Assembly (NCBI GenBank): GCA_016926155.1
Contig: JAFGPC010000122.1
Location: 27,549 to 91,548 of the forward strand
Reading direction: 5' to 3'
From: Sedimentisphaerales bacterium
Lineage (GTDB): Bacteria > Planctomycetota > Phycisphaerae > Sedimentisphaerales > Anaerohalosphaeraceae
DNA: 64,000 nt
The notes under the pieces are model-generated. The model had not been told where the DNA came from and made no database searches. It was given only the letters and a program-made list of their open reading frames with translations. How positions within the stretch are numbered: the stretch's first letter is position 1; the number at the start of each line of letters is the position of its first letter. This document shows, piece after piece, positions 1-9,479 of the stretch. The translations under genes were made by a program, and so were the position numbers.

Positions 1-295
1 CCACCTGTGTTTGCACGGTTGCCAAACCAACGACCTGATTCTTTGCCAGAGACGTTACGAGTCGGAATTCCCTTCGTGATCGATCCACCTTTACGATATG
101 AATTGCCCATGGTTGGTCTCCCATGCGTTTATGGATATATTCTATTCCAGGTGGAACATACGGCCAGGATGACTTTGATGGTAAATCCGCCCGTATCGAG
201 AATGCGATGAGCAGCAGAAAAAGAACGATTTGAATCTGCAATGCATTTCTAAAACGCCGTTCTTTTGAGGTACTGCGATTCTCTATATATGTCAT
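1..295 (-). CDS. Phosphodiester glycosidase family protein, N-terminal part (cut by window start)
   Basis: Reading the minus strand from an ATG at 293-295 gives an open frame that runs off the left edge. The ATG is preceded by AAGGAC at a good spacing. The first 30 or so residues form a basic segment followed by a hydrophobic stretch (IQIVLFLLLIAFSI), i.e. a signal peptide or anchor. It is followed by GIEYIHKRMGDQPWAIHIV and KVDRSRREFRLV, the pattern at the start of NAGPA/DUF2233 phosphodiester glycosidase domains (enzymes that uncover GlcNAc-1-phosphodiesters and related bacterial secreted proteins). Only about 98 residues are visible, so the catalytic part is not seen. It lies 120 bp downstream of the DUF5696-like gene on the same strand and is probably the third gene of that sugar-degradation cluster. 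Confidence 0.72.
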   Translation of the reverse strand, partial: MTYIENRSTSKERRFRNALQIQIVLFLLLIAFSIRADLPSKSSWPYVPPGIEYIHKRMGDQPWAIHIVKVDRSRREFRLVTSLAKNQVVGLATVQTQV

Positions 296-415
296 ATATG
301 TCCTTACGTGATAACTTACACTAAAAAAATTAACCACATAAAGGTCGACGTCTAATCCGGCTTCTGGATAAGCCGATATCACTTTCCATGTCTGTTAAAT
401 CCAATCAGAGAAGGC

Positions 416-2392
416 TCATAAGCCAGGCACAATCTCGTAGGTGTCCTTATCAAGGTCAACCATAACCGTCGTACCGTCGGCGAAGACGGTTTTCTGACGG
501 CGGTATTTGTCATCCAGGAACGTGTGATCTGTCAGTTCCTTCAACGCAAGTCTCTGATGGAGTTTGCATATCGTACGGACACGTTGCAACTCCTCATTGG
601 ATGGTTGAATTGACAGATAAGGTACTCCCGCATTCGCAAGCCCGTGTAAGTAACCCATATCCGTTTCCGGGATGCCCCAGGCCCCTTTCCCCAGGGACCA
701 AGGCAGAAAAATCGCATCGTGATAAACAAGATTGAATAGAGGAATGGGTATGCCCATCGCGGATCCGTGGCCTGGATTGGGATGTAAGGCATAAGGACCG
801 TGATGAACCAGATCCAGGTTAGGGACCGCCCAGTCGGCAGGCTCTTCGGAACTAACGACTCCAACTTTCGTTCGTATAAAGTCGAAACACTCCCCTCGAT
901 ATGCAAGGCATTGCCTGCGAGACACCGGGTGCTCGGGATTGTAGCACTCGTCCGGCGGAATAACGGCAAAGACATCCAGATAGGCCCCCCGGATTTTGAT
1001 CCCATGATCGAGGAGACTGGTATAATTCTTTGTAACATGACCAAGTGCCAAAGAGGGACAAAGAAGCGACTGTTTGCCCCCATACCATGTGCTTCCATAA
1101 TACCGGTTTCCACTCTCGTCGATGACCGTATGCCGTGGATTATAGGATTTGGCATCCAGATAATAATCCCGGTACTGATCATGAAGAGCAAACACATAGC
1201 CCAAGTTCTCGCAGGTACCTGCGAGAGTGCGTAATCCATCCCATCCGCCGGCTTCGGGGCACGGTGGGAGGATATCGGGATGCAGGTTGTCATATCCCCG
1301 AAATCCCCAGCCATCCAGATGGACATAAGCCCTGGAAAGTCCTTTTTCCGATAAGGCGCGCAATTGTTCCGCTCTCTTCTCAAACCGCACGTAATGATGA
1401 TTCTTGCTCGCATCCTCCTTATTAAAGTAGCTGGACTCCGGTTGAATATGCACAAGAATGCTCGTATGAACGACGGGAGAACCGACGAGCTTTTCAACCA
1501 AAGGATTTCGAGCGATTTTCTCTTTCAGCGATACAAACTGACCGTGTTCAATAACATATTTCCGATATTGTTTAGCCAGAGTCACATAGTTGCCTTGTTG
1601 AAAAAAACACAGTCTGGCCCTTCTAGGATAGGACAACTTTCCAAGGGTATGGACCCATCGTGGTCCCATTCGGGTCGGGCCACCGGCGGGATGCGAAAAA
1701 TGACACCCTCCATCGGCGGGCGTCTCCAGGATAAGCATAGCGGCAGAATGATCCTGTTGGTAACCCCACCAGGGCATATAAAGGCCCCGGCCATAACTCA
1801 AAGTATCGTACAACCAGACGTGCTGAGGCCATTTCGCAGGTAATAGCATCCCCTGCATAAACGGGACTACGGTATGATCGACACTTTGTGAATCGAACGC
1901 TCCGGGCCAACGACATTCCTTGACTTTAATCTGGTTTTCCAATGCCACAAGTTCGCAGATGAGATCCTCGTCAGGTGCCTGAAGACAGAGGAAAAGCTGT
2001 ATTTGAAGATCAAGTGGATTGTCGTTATGCCGATAGCCGGCCAACTGAACTTTCACACCCGACATGAATCCCGTGTCATACGCGGTAATTTCTATTTTCG
2101 TGGCATCACTGAGGCACAGAGAAATGTTTTGGCCATTTACCTCTACAAGCAGATCTCCTTTTTGCGAGCCTTCCAGACTCCATGTGATCTCCCTATCTTT
2201 GATCTGCAAGGCGAGAGTGTTGTTATTCAGAATCACGGTATGCTCTTGCCCGCGAAGAATCCATTGGTTATCTGTCTGTTTGACTGTTATCTGCGGATTT
2301 CCCCAATCAGTTTGGACGGGATTTTCCGCGTAACTCGGATACAAACAAAGGATCAGAGTATAAAAACCCAAGATCATGATTTTACGAATCAT
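416..2392 (-). CDS. Secreted TIM-barrel glycoside hydrolase-like protein (DUF5696-like)
   Basis: A 658-residue protein with a clear signal peptide (hydrophobic residues 5-20, ending PSYA). An N-terminal beta-rich half of about 280 residues is followed by a barrel-like half with conserved-looking segments: YVHLDGWGFRGYDN near residue 355, FALHDQYRDYY near 405, and GAYLDVFAV near 470. These resemble DUF5696 and GH101-like proteins, in which the Asp at the end of a barrel strand (here YLDVF) is a candidate nucleophile. Start chosen at ATG 2392, which has GAGGAG about 9 bases upstream. It follows the fucosidase gene by about 110 bp on the same strand. The fold and secretion are well supported; the substrate is unknown. 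Confidence 0.65.
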   Translation of the reverse strand: MIRKIMILGFYTLILCLYPSYAENPVQTDWGNPQITVKQTDNQWILRGQEHTVILNNNTLALQIKDREITWSLEGSQKGDLLVEVNGQNISLCLSDATKIEITAYDTGFMSGVKVQLAGYRHNDNPLDLQIQLFLCLQAPDEDLICELVALENQIKVKECRWPGAFDSQSVDHTVVPFMQGMLLPAKWPQHVWLYDTLSYGRGLYMPWWGYQQDHSAAMLILETPADGGCHFSHPAGGPTRMGPRWVHTLGKLSYPRRARLCFFQQGNYVTLAKQYRKYVIEHGQFVSLKEKIARNPLVEKLVGSPVVHTSILVHIQPESSYFNKEDASKNHHYVRFEKRAEQLRALSEKGLSRAYVHLDGWGFRGYDNLHPDILPPCPEAGGWDGLRTLAGTCENLGYVFALHDQYRDYYLDAKSYNPRHTVIDESGNRYYGSTWYGGKQSLLCPSLALGHVTKNYTSLLDHGIKIRGAYLDVFAVIPPDECYNPEHPVSRRQCLAYRGECFDFIRTKVGVVSSEEPADWAVPNLDLVHHGPYALHPNPGHGSAMGIPIPLFNLVYHDAIFLPWSLGKGAWGIPETDMGYLHGLANAGVPYLSIQPSNEELQRVRTICKLHQRLALKELTDHTFLDDKYRRQKTVFADGTTVMVDLDKDTYEIVPGL

Positions 2393-2501
2393 CGGTTACA
2401 CTCCTCTATTTTCAGGTAAGAAAAGCAGAAACAAGGAGAACAAATGTGTAATACCAATTCACTTCGCATACCCTCTTTTCAGGTTCCGTTCATCCCAGGG
2501 A

Positions 2502-4319
2502 TTATTTCTTTGGACGGAGGATCAGTGACCGGATGTTGATTGGATTCCATGCCTCCGGAACAGGTCGAAATTCGAGGCTCATATTGCCGGGGGAATCTAT
2601 TGTCAGATTATCCAATTGCACCGTTTTAAATCTATCATATCCTCCGGTGCTTGAACTGTTGACAGTAAGTATCTTACGGCCTATTTTCAGTTGAAATTTA
2701 CTGGAATCCTGAGAAGCAATTTCCATAAAAATGTTGAATGTTCCCGGTTTATCGATTGCAAATTCCCAAGAGATCCAGTCTCGATTATCAATCCAGAAAC
2801 CAATGCTGGGTTTACCATACTTGGTTTCGATCTGAGGAGCCTGACCGCCGGGCATATCATGAATTTCGGCCTGCATGGCAAGGAGAACCAGTGTGCCATC
2901 GTTCATTTGACGAATGGGGATTTCTTCTATTTTCAACTCGTCGATGACATCCAGAACAATAACCGTGGCAACGGAATCAAGGGGTTGTTCAGGTAACTTC
3001 AAAAGCAATCCATCATTAACCTTTGATGCATCTATGCTATGATTTCCTGCAAGGAAGTATGCCTTAGCGACTTGGTTTCGTAAGCCTGGAACGAGGAGTT
3101 GGCCGTCGGTTGGCCAATCAAAGACATGGAGATAAAGCGTTGCACCGGAAGATCGTATCTTTTTCGTACATCGTCCCCAAGTGAGGCGATCGAATGGATT
3201 CGCGGTGGTACCGTATATTGCCTCACAATTCGTATGCATCCACTGACCAATTTCCTTCAAACGTTGTATCGACTCCTCTGGGAAGGTCCCATCCGCTTTT
3301 GGGCCAATGTTGAGCAGGAAGTTCCCTCCTTTGGAGGCTATGTCAATGAGCTTGCGGATAAGGTCGGGACCTGACTTCCAATTCTTGTCATTCTTATTCC
3401 AGCCCCAGTGATTGTTCATGGTCATGCACGATTCCCAGTCGATACCAGGGAGACCCTGATGTGGAATTTCCTGTTCGGGTGTGCCAAAATCTCCCCGATA
3501 ATCCCCTTCTCGGGTGAGGCCCTGCATACCCTGCCGACCTTTGTCAACACGGTTGTTAATGATAATGTCCTGCTTGAGTTCACGGACATAGTCATAGAGA
3601 TCATATCCCATTTCATGAGTCCATGTATTCTCCCACTCGCCATCAAACCAGAGGACGTGAGGATTGTAATTTCCGATCAGTTCTGCAAGCTGGCTTTTCA
3701 TATAGGAAATGTACCTCGAAAAAACCGCACCTTCGGCCGTACGGCTTTGGGCTTCCCATGAACGTCGAGGGATATAATCTGGGTGGCGCCAGTCCATGAT
3801 GGAATGGTAGAAGCACATGCGTATGCCATGAGTATTGCATGCATCTGTGAGCCTTCTGAGTATATCCTGTCGATATGGAGTGCTCATGACATCGTATTCG
3901 GTCTGTTTTGAGTCCCAAAGACAGAAACCATCATGATGTTTAGAGGTGATTACAATGTATTTCATTCCAGCATCTTTTGCAAGTCGTACCCATTCATTGG
4001 CATCGAATTTAATGGGATCGAATTGCGTAACAAACTTGTCATACACTTGTACGGGAATTTGGGCTGTATGACGGATCCATTCGGCGTGATTGGTGTTGCC
4101 TTTCCATTCCCCGGCAGGGATGGCATACAGGCCCCAATGAATAAACATTCCAAAGCGAGCTTCACGCCACCATTTCATACGGGCATCCCGTTGTGCCTTT
4201 GTTTCAGTGAGGAAATCACTCTTTTGAAGGGAACGTTCAGCAGCAAGCAAAGGGAAAACTAACATCAGTATGAAGACCAAAAACAGGTGAGTTGATCGAA
4301 ACATTGTGTCCTTATTCAT
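2502..4319 (-). CDS. Alpha-L-fucosidase, GH29
   Basis: A 605-residue secreted GH29 enzyme that releases alpha-linked L-fucose. The start is placed at ATG 4319 rather than an upstream in-frame ATG at 4364, because from 4319 the protein begins directly with a signal peptide (STHLFLVFILMLVFPLLAA). The catalytic domain carries the family signatures: WWREARFGMFIHWGLYA, YIVITSKHHDGFCLWDSK, and NPHVLWFDGEW, where Asp226 is the expected nucleophile. GNFLLNIGPKADG follows, then a C-terminal beta domain of about 150 residues that resembles a carbohydrate-binding module. It is the first gene of a minus-strand cluster with the DUF5696-like and phosphodiester glycosidase genes, suggesting degradation of fucosylated glycans or algal polysaccharide. 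Confidence 0.95.
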   Translation of the reverse strand: MNKDTMFRSTHLFLVFILMLVFPLLAAERSLQKSDFLTETKAQRDARMKWWREARFGMFIHWGLYAIPAGEWKGNTNHAEWIRHTAQIPVQVYDKFVTQFDPIKFDANEWVRLAKDAGMKYIVITSKHHDGFCLWDSKQTEYDVMSTPYRQDILRRLTDACNTHGIRMCFYHSIMDWRHPDYIPRRSWEAQSRTAEGAVFSRYISYMKSQLAELIGNYNPHVLWFDGEWENTWTHEMGYDLYDYVRELKQDIIINNRVDKGRQGMQGLTREGDYRGDFGTPEQEIPHQGLPGIDWESCMTMNNHWGWNKNDKNWKSGPDLIRKLIDIASKGGNFLLNIGPKADGTFPEESIQRLKEIGQWMHTNCEAIYGTTANPFDRLTWGRCTKKIRSSGATLYLHVFDWPTDGQLLVPGLRNQVAKAYFLAGNHSIDASKVNDGLLLKLPEQPLDSVATVIVLDVIDELKIEEIPIRQMNDGTLVLLAMQAEIHDMPGGQAPQIETKYGKPSIGFWIDNRDWISWEFAIDKPGTFNIFMEIASQDSSKFQLKIGRKILTVNSSSTGGYDRFKTVQLDNLTIDSPGNMSLEFRPVPEAWNPINIRSLILRPKK

Positions 4320-4714
4320 GATCCTGCCCTTTCTAAACCGAATGGAAAAGCTGGCAACCGTCATTTATATGCGAAAAAAACGGCACTTATCATACTATAT
4401 TATTACTTCTACATAATTCATCTTGAATAAGCAAGTCTTCTATTTTTGACTCATGACACTATGTGCATCAATCCGATGAAAATACATTTTTACAAAAGAA
4501 ACGAAAATTCTTCATATTGATACAGGAATTAGTACAGCATTCATGCCTGTGTCTCCTATGGCTTGATTGACATATTTTCTTTTTGCGATTATATTTATTT
4601 GGGGTTAACCGGTAGAGATCTGGTGTATGAAAACCTGGGTTTTTTTTGTATATTTTCAACACAATATCAAAGAAAAAAACGTTTACATTCTCATTGTAAA
4701 AATACGGAACGGGT
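4320..4714. other. Divergent intergenic region, AT-rich
   Basis: About 395 bp separate the minus-strand fucosidase cluster from the plus-strand cytochrome-like gene. It is clearly richer in A and T than its neighbours and holds one good sigma70-like promoter pointing right (listed separately). A 64-codon minus-strand frame at 4468-4662 has no start signal or coding character and is not annotated. Confidence 0.5.
4567..4595 (+). promoter_or_regulatory. Putative sigma70-type promoter
   Basis: TTGACA at 4567-4572 and TATATT at 4590-4595 are separated by exactly 17 bases, a near-consensus pair. It points toward the gene at 4715 and would give a leader of about 110 bases. Seen directly in sequence; activity is inferred. 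Confidence 0.5.
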
Positions 4715-7579
4715 ATGGAAAATCTGGTGTTGATAAAGCGTTTCAGTAGGATATGTGGCCTGAAAAGAATTGAAACTCAAAAACAGCATTATTTACTTCG
4801 TATTGTTCCGAGTCTCCTTCTACTCTGCTCTGTTACTTTATCAGCCAGTATTTCCGTGCAGGACTGTCCCAGGATCGCGTTTGTAAAGCGGCCCCATTTC
4901 GACAGACCCTTTGGCATTGGTTCGATTATCAGTTGGGATATATACAAACCCGGCGGCGGAATCTATATTTACGATCCCGCCACTCCCAAACAGCCACTCT
5001 CTGAAATATTCCGTCGTGACGACGGTGTAATATTCGACATGAGCATGTCGTTCGATGCTAAAAAAATCTTGTTCGCCTGGCGAAAATGCTCTGATAAAAC
5101 AAAGATCGGACCGCTTACGGTTTCACGGGTTTTTCAGTCAGACACACTGGAACATGTAATGAAGATTACCTCCCCAGAAAGCTCCGATCAGAAACCCAAC
5201 CATTCCTTCTGGGATCGGAAAGGTCAGATGGAATGGGCACGAGTCGATCTGGGCGAACCACGCGCCATTTCGCAGATTGCTGTTTACTGGTTTGATGATC
5301 AGGTGCGCAACGGTGGCTGTAAAGTGCCGAAAACATGGAGGTTGTTGTATAAACATGGACAGAATTGGGTCCCGGTGACGTGCGTCAACGAATATGGAAC
5401 GGAAACAGATTGCTATAACAGATTGCATTTCGATGCGGTTGAAACGGATGCACTGAAAATCGAAATTCAATGTTATCCCGATAAAAGTGCAGGCATTCAG
5501 CGTCTTCAGATCGGCACGGAAAAACAGCATGCTGACATCCTTGCGACATTCGAGGAACGGGATCAAAACAACCCTGAAACCGGTGGTTTTCATATCTACG
5601 AAATAAACATTGATGGTAGCGGCCTCAAGCAGCTCACATATGAGCCGTATAACGACATACATCCTTTTTATTTGCCCAATGGGAAAATTGGGTTTGTCTC
5701 CACTCGTGTCAGAGCATATCTCTTATGTCAACCCAGTGCTGCCTGTGCACTGCACGTAATGGATGCCGACGGTTCGAACATAAAGAGAATTCATTTTGGA
5801 ACTCTGGCCGACCATTCCCCATATTTATTAGACAATGGTTCAATCCTCTTTACACGATGGGAATATCAGGACAAGGATCTAACCTATCTGCAGGGCCTAT
5901 GGACAATTAATCCGGATGGAACTCGCGTTCAGTTATTTTTCGGCAATACTATTTTGGAACCTGCAGTGATATGGCAGGCAAAACCGATTCCCGAAACATC
6001 GAAAGTCCTATGCACCCTGGCGCCCCATCACGGTAATCCCGTCGGTGCTATCGGTATAATCGACCGCAGCAGGGGCCTGGAAAATCCCATGGCGATCACA
6101 AACCTGACCCCTGAGATCGATTATAATCCCGCGCGAAACGCACGAGGTCCGGGTGACAGACAATACCAATGGGCATACCGTGATCCCTGGCCTATCGATG
6201 AAAACCTCTTCGCTGTTTCCTACGGAGGAGGCGGAACGAATCGGTATCGCCTTTTTTTGATGGACGCCAAAGGACAAAAAACACTGCTTTATGAGGATCA
6301 GAATATTTCCTGCTTTAATCCCATCCCTCTTCTTGTAAGAAACAAACCTCATAACATAAGGCCGATTGATGATTCCTCTGAGAATTTCGGCATGTTTCTT
6401 GTTACCGATATCTATCGCGGCATGACCGGGGTAAAGCGGGGTGATGTAAAAGCGATTCGAATTATGAAGGTTATCCCCAAATCCTGTAATATGCGGGGCA
6501 GTCGCGCTTACGATATGGACCCGCTGATGAGCAGGGGAACCTATTATGCCAAATATTGCTACGGTACTGTACCGGTCGACGAGAATGGATGTGCCTATTT
6601 CAAGGCTCCCGCCGATGTGGAACTGTATTTCCAGGCCATCGACGCCGATGGAAAGGAATTGTGCCGCATGGGTTCAGTCACACAGATTATGCCCGGAGAA
6701 ATGCAGTCCTGCATCGGCTGTCACGAATCGCGTTTCACCGCCCCTCCGAATGCTGCGACTGTCAAGCAAGCACTGAGTAAAGGATGCGTTGATATTACTC
6801 CTCCCCAATGGGGTGCAGGTCCAGTAGATTTTGCTACACAGGTCCAGCCGGTTCTTAACAGGTATTGTGTCAGTTGTCATTCCGGCCCGAATCCCAACGG
6901 AGCAATAGATTTATCCGGCGACAAGACACGATTCTTCAATATGGCCTATGACACTCTTACCGAAAAACGTTTCATTCACTATAATTGGCTTTTAAATGAT
7001 GCTCTTGTACGTGCCTTTTTACCTCTGGAAAGCGGCTCGCGTGTAAGCAGACTTACCGAATTGATCGAATCCGGACATGGCAATGTGAATATCGACGACG
7101 AGAGTAGGCACCGAATCTACAACTGGATCGACAGCAATGTGCCGTATTACGGAACTTATGAACACACGCGTCCCGGCTTGCCCGGTTCTCGGGATGCGTG
7201 CACCGGTACAGAATGGTTTGCCGCATTTTCTACCCTTTATGACAAGCAATGTTCTTCCTGTCATGGAACTGATTTTTTTGTCGAAAACTCCGGTGATCAT
7301 CACACTTGGATCAACCTGACCCATCCACAATGGAGCAGGGTGCTTACTGCGCCGCTTGTAAAATCCGCCGGGGGCCTGGAACTATGCCGCCTGAAAGATG
7401 GAACAAGTCCGAAAGTGTTTCAAAGAAGATCGGATGTTGACTATCTCAAGATGCTTGCTGCCATTGAACGGGGTAAAAAACAGTTGTACCAAAAACCTCG
7501 CATGGATATGCCCGGGGCGAAACCTCTCCCGTATCCTGAAAATTATGTGGGTCCCTATAGCAGTTTCGCAGGTCCGTGA
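4715..7579 (+). CDS. HzsA-related triheme cytochrome-like protein with discoidin insert
   Basis: A 954-residue exported protein. Residues 26-45 form a hydrophobic signal segment. The first two thirds look like a TolB/WD40-type beta-propeller, with repeats such as LKQLTYEPYNDIHPFYLPNG and HVMDADGSNIKRI. The propeller is interrupted near residues 150-260 by an F5/8-type-C (discoidin) like segment (ARVDLGEPRAISQIAVYWFD). The C-terminal third has three heme-c motifs: CIGCH at residue 666, CVSCH at 718 and CSSCH at 846. This layout is the one in planctomycete proteins related to hydrazine synthase subunit alpha. Those relatives are widespread in non-anammox planctomycetes and their function is unknown, so no hydrazine chemistry is claimed. 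It is probably periplasmic. Confidence 0.82.
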   Translation: MENLVLIKRFSRICGLKRIETQKQHYLLRIVPSLLLLCSVTLSASISVQDCPRIAFVKRPHFDRPFGIGSIISWDIYKPGGGIYIYDPATPKQPLSEIFRRDDGVIFDMSMSFDAKKILFAWRKCSDKTKIGPLTVSRVFQSDTLEHVMKITSPESSDQKPNHSFWDRKGQMEWARVDLGEPRAISQIAVYWFDDQVRNGGCKVPKTWRLLYKHGQNWVPVTCVNEYGTETDCYNRLHFDAVETDALKIEIQCYPDKSAGIQRLQIGTEKQHADILATFEERDQNNPETGGFHIYEINIDGSGLKQLTYEPYNDIHPFYLPNGKIGFVSTRVRAYLLCQPSAACALHVMDADGSNIKRIHFGTLADHSPYLLDNGSILFTRWEYQDKDLTYLQGLWTINPDGTRVQLFFGNTILEPAVIWQAKPIPETSKVLCTLAPHHGNPVGAIGIIDRSRGLENPMAITNLTPEIDYNPARNARGPGDRQYQWAYRDPWPIDENLFAVSYGGGGTNRYRLFLMDAKGQKTLLYEDQNISCFNPIPLLVRNKPHNIRPIDDSSENFGMFLVTDIYRGMTGVKRGDVKAIRIMKVIPKSCNMRGSRAYDMDPLMSRGTYYAKYCYGTVPVDENGCAYFKAPADVELYFQAIDADGKELCRMGSVTQIMPGEMQSCIGCHESRFTAPPNAATVKQALSKGCVDITPPQWGAGPVDFATQVQPVLNRYCVSCHSGPNPNGAIDLSGDKTRFFNMAYDTLTEKRFIHYNWLLNDALVRAFLPLESGSRVSRLTELIESGHGNVNIDDESRHRIYNWIDSNVPYYGTYEHTRPGLPGSRDACTGTEWFAAFSTLYDKQCSSCHGTDFFVENSGDHHTWINLTHPQWSRVLTAPLVKSAGGLELCRLKDGTSPKVFQRRSDVDYLKMLAAIERGKKQLYQKPRMDMPGAKPLPYPENYVGPYSSFAGP

Positions 7580-8042
7580 AAAAGGTAAGATCACTCAAGG
7601 TACAAAAAAATTTTCCGCTAGTGATCCACCCCGAAAAGCAAAGAAGTGCACATTTGTATACAAATCAGTCGATCTTGTCCAAAAATGGATGTAAAGAAAT
7701 CAAACCTAATTCCTGTCGAAGACAGTTATACCTTCCATCCATTTAGGAGAGTTTATTTGCCCTGATGAAATATCTTGCTGTTCAGTAACAGGGGCATTAT
7801 GATCATTCTTGGATGGAGACAAGTGGATCGGTGAATCAACGCCAAAAAGTTGATTGATATGGTTTCCAGGATCGGATCGCCACCGAATCTTTCACCCATG
7901 ATCGATGGTATTCATGAGCTCTTAGCTATGACACAATATATTTGACTCCTATTAAAAAGTTTATGTCAATGGAATTAAGATTACACGACAGTATTGGAAG
8001 AGTTTAGAGGGATTTTAAAACAACAGTGATCAGGAGAACATT
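7580..8042. other. Intergenic region without recognised content
   Basis: About 460 bp follow the HzsA-like gene. There is no open frame with a ribosome binding site, no clear hairpin plus T-run, and no repeat shared with the rest of the window. The last bases carry AGGAGA, the ribosome binding site of the next gene. Confidence 0.5.
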
Positions 8043-9164
8043 ATGAGTAAGAAAAGTTTCAATGTAGCCATGATTGGCATGGGATTCGGCAGTGAATTCA
8101 TTCCTATCTACAACGCACACCCTTTGGCCAATATGTACGCTGCATGTCGCCGCAATGAGGCAGAACTTCACAAGGCCTGCGATGAATTTGGCATCGAAAA
8201 ACGCTACACAAAATATGAGGATGTGTTGGCCGATCCCCGGGTGGACTATGTTCACATCAACACACCCATCGAAGACCATGCATGGATGTCCATTGAGGCC
8301 CTGAAGGCCGGAAAGCATGTGATGTCAACTGTTCCCATGGCCAGAAGTATTAAGGAGTGTGAGCAAATCTGCCAACTCGTTGACGAGACCGGTTTGAAGT
8401 ATATGATGGCTGAAACCGTGGTGTACAGCCGTGAATTCCTCTTCGTTAAAGAACTGTACGATAAAGGCGAACTGGGGAAGATTCAGTACCTCGCAGCCTC
8501 TCATCCCCAGGACATGGATGGATGGCCTGAGTACTGGCAGCGTATGGTACCCATGCACTATGCCACACATGTTGTTTCTCCCTGCCTGGGCCTCGTAAAC
8601 CGCTATGCGGAATACGTCTCCTGTTTTGGATCGGGAACCGTACGGGACGATATTTGTAAGAAAACAGGATACGGATCCTCCATTCAAACCTGCCATATCA
8701 AGCTGCAGGATTCGGATCTGACCGCTCACATCTGGCGTTTTCTCTTCGATACAGCGCGCCAGTACCGGGAAAGCATCGATGTTTATGGTTCCAAGAAATC
8801 CTTCGAGTGGTCCCTTGTGGAAGGGGAATCTCATATCCTGCATACAGCTAAAAAGCCCGAGAAGGAAATTGCCGAAAAGGTGGAGGTACCGGATTATGCC
8901 CACCTTTTGCCCGAACCGATTCGTAAATTCACTCTCCCTAGCGAGATCCATGACGAACATCACCTTTCCTTCATTCAGGGCGGGGGGCATGGTGGTTCCC
9001 ATCCCCATCTTGTCAACGAATTTCTAAACGCCCTGAATGAAGACCGTGATCCCTGGCCCAATGCTGTGCAGTCGGCCAACTGGACCTGCGTGGGGATTTG
9101 CGCCCATGAATCTGCCCAAAAAGGTGGCCAGATCATACATTTGCCCAAGTTCACCCGTAAATAG
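8043..9164 (+). CDS. Gfo/Idh/MocA family oxidoreductase
   Basis: A 373-residue cytoplasmic protein with the Rossmann start VAMIGMGFGSEF and the family segment VDYVHINTPIEDHAWMSIEA followed by LKAGKHVM. In typical members the next residues are EKP; here they read STVP, so the usual catalytic-site Lys of that motif is missing. The C-terminal alpha/beta domain includes HYATHVVSPCLGL, which carries the conserved His. AGGAGA lies 6 bases before the ATG. Members oxidise or rearrange sugars and cyclitols with NAD(P). The genome neighbourhood of glycoside hydrolases fits sugar metabolism, but the substrate cannot be assigned. Confidence 0.85.
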   Translation: MSKKSFNVAMIGMGFGSEFIPIYNAHPLANMYAACRRNEAELHKACDEFGIEKRYTKYEDVLADPRVDYVHINTPIEDHAWMSIEALKAGKHVMSTVPMARSIKECEQICQLVDETGLKYMMAETVVYSREFLFVKELYDKGELGKIQYLAASHPQDMDGWPEYWQRMVPMHYATHVVSPCLGLVNRYAEYVSCFGSGTVRDDICKKTGYGSSIQTCHIKLQDSDLTAHIWRFLFDTARQYRESIDVYGSKKSFEWSLVEGESHILHTAKKPEKEIAEKVEVPDYAHLLPEPIRKFTLPSEIHDEHHLSFIQGGGHGGSHPHLVNEFLNALNEDRDPWPNAVQSANWTCVGICAHESAQKGGQIIHLPKFTRK

Positions 9165-9479
9165 AAGATCGAAAGGTAAAATTGAATTCTTGGCAGAAGA
9201 AGATCCTGGTTCGTCTTTCAGGCATGGGATGATATTTGTAGCCCTTGAAAGAAATTACGAAAAAAGCTTTTTTCAGATACCCTTAATTATTGAAATGGAA
9301 GCCAACATTACGCTATATATGAGAGAGATCGCGTTCAAAAACATTGTATCTTCCTGTCAAAAGTCCACAAGACAGTTAAGCATCGATAGACAAGATGGAT
9401 TTATGATGACATGGTTTTGGATTCTCAGGAACGAAGTAGCCTGAGGAGTTATTAAGCCCCTCTTCTTTCCTAGTACAAG
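9165..9479. other. Intergenic region, convergent genes
   Basis: About 315 bp lie between the converging oxidoreductase and pseudopilin genes. I see no coding signal, repeat or convincing terminator. Confidence 0.5.

Noticed and set aside
541..1497. A 318-codon minus-strand frame inside the DUF5696-like gene
   Set aside because: It is a different frame of the same strand, with no protein family features; the 658-residue frame has a signal peptide and domain logic.
4715..7579. Direct role in anammox hydrazine synthesis
   Set aside because: Only the alpha-like family is present, with an extra inserted domain and glycan-enzyme neighbours; no beta/gamma subunits are seen.
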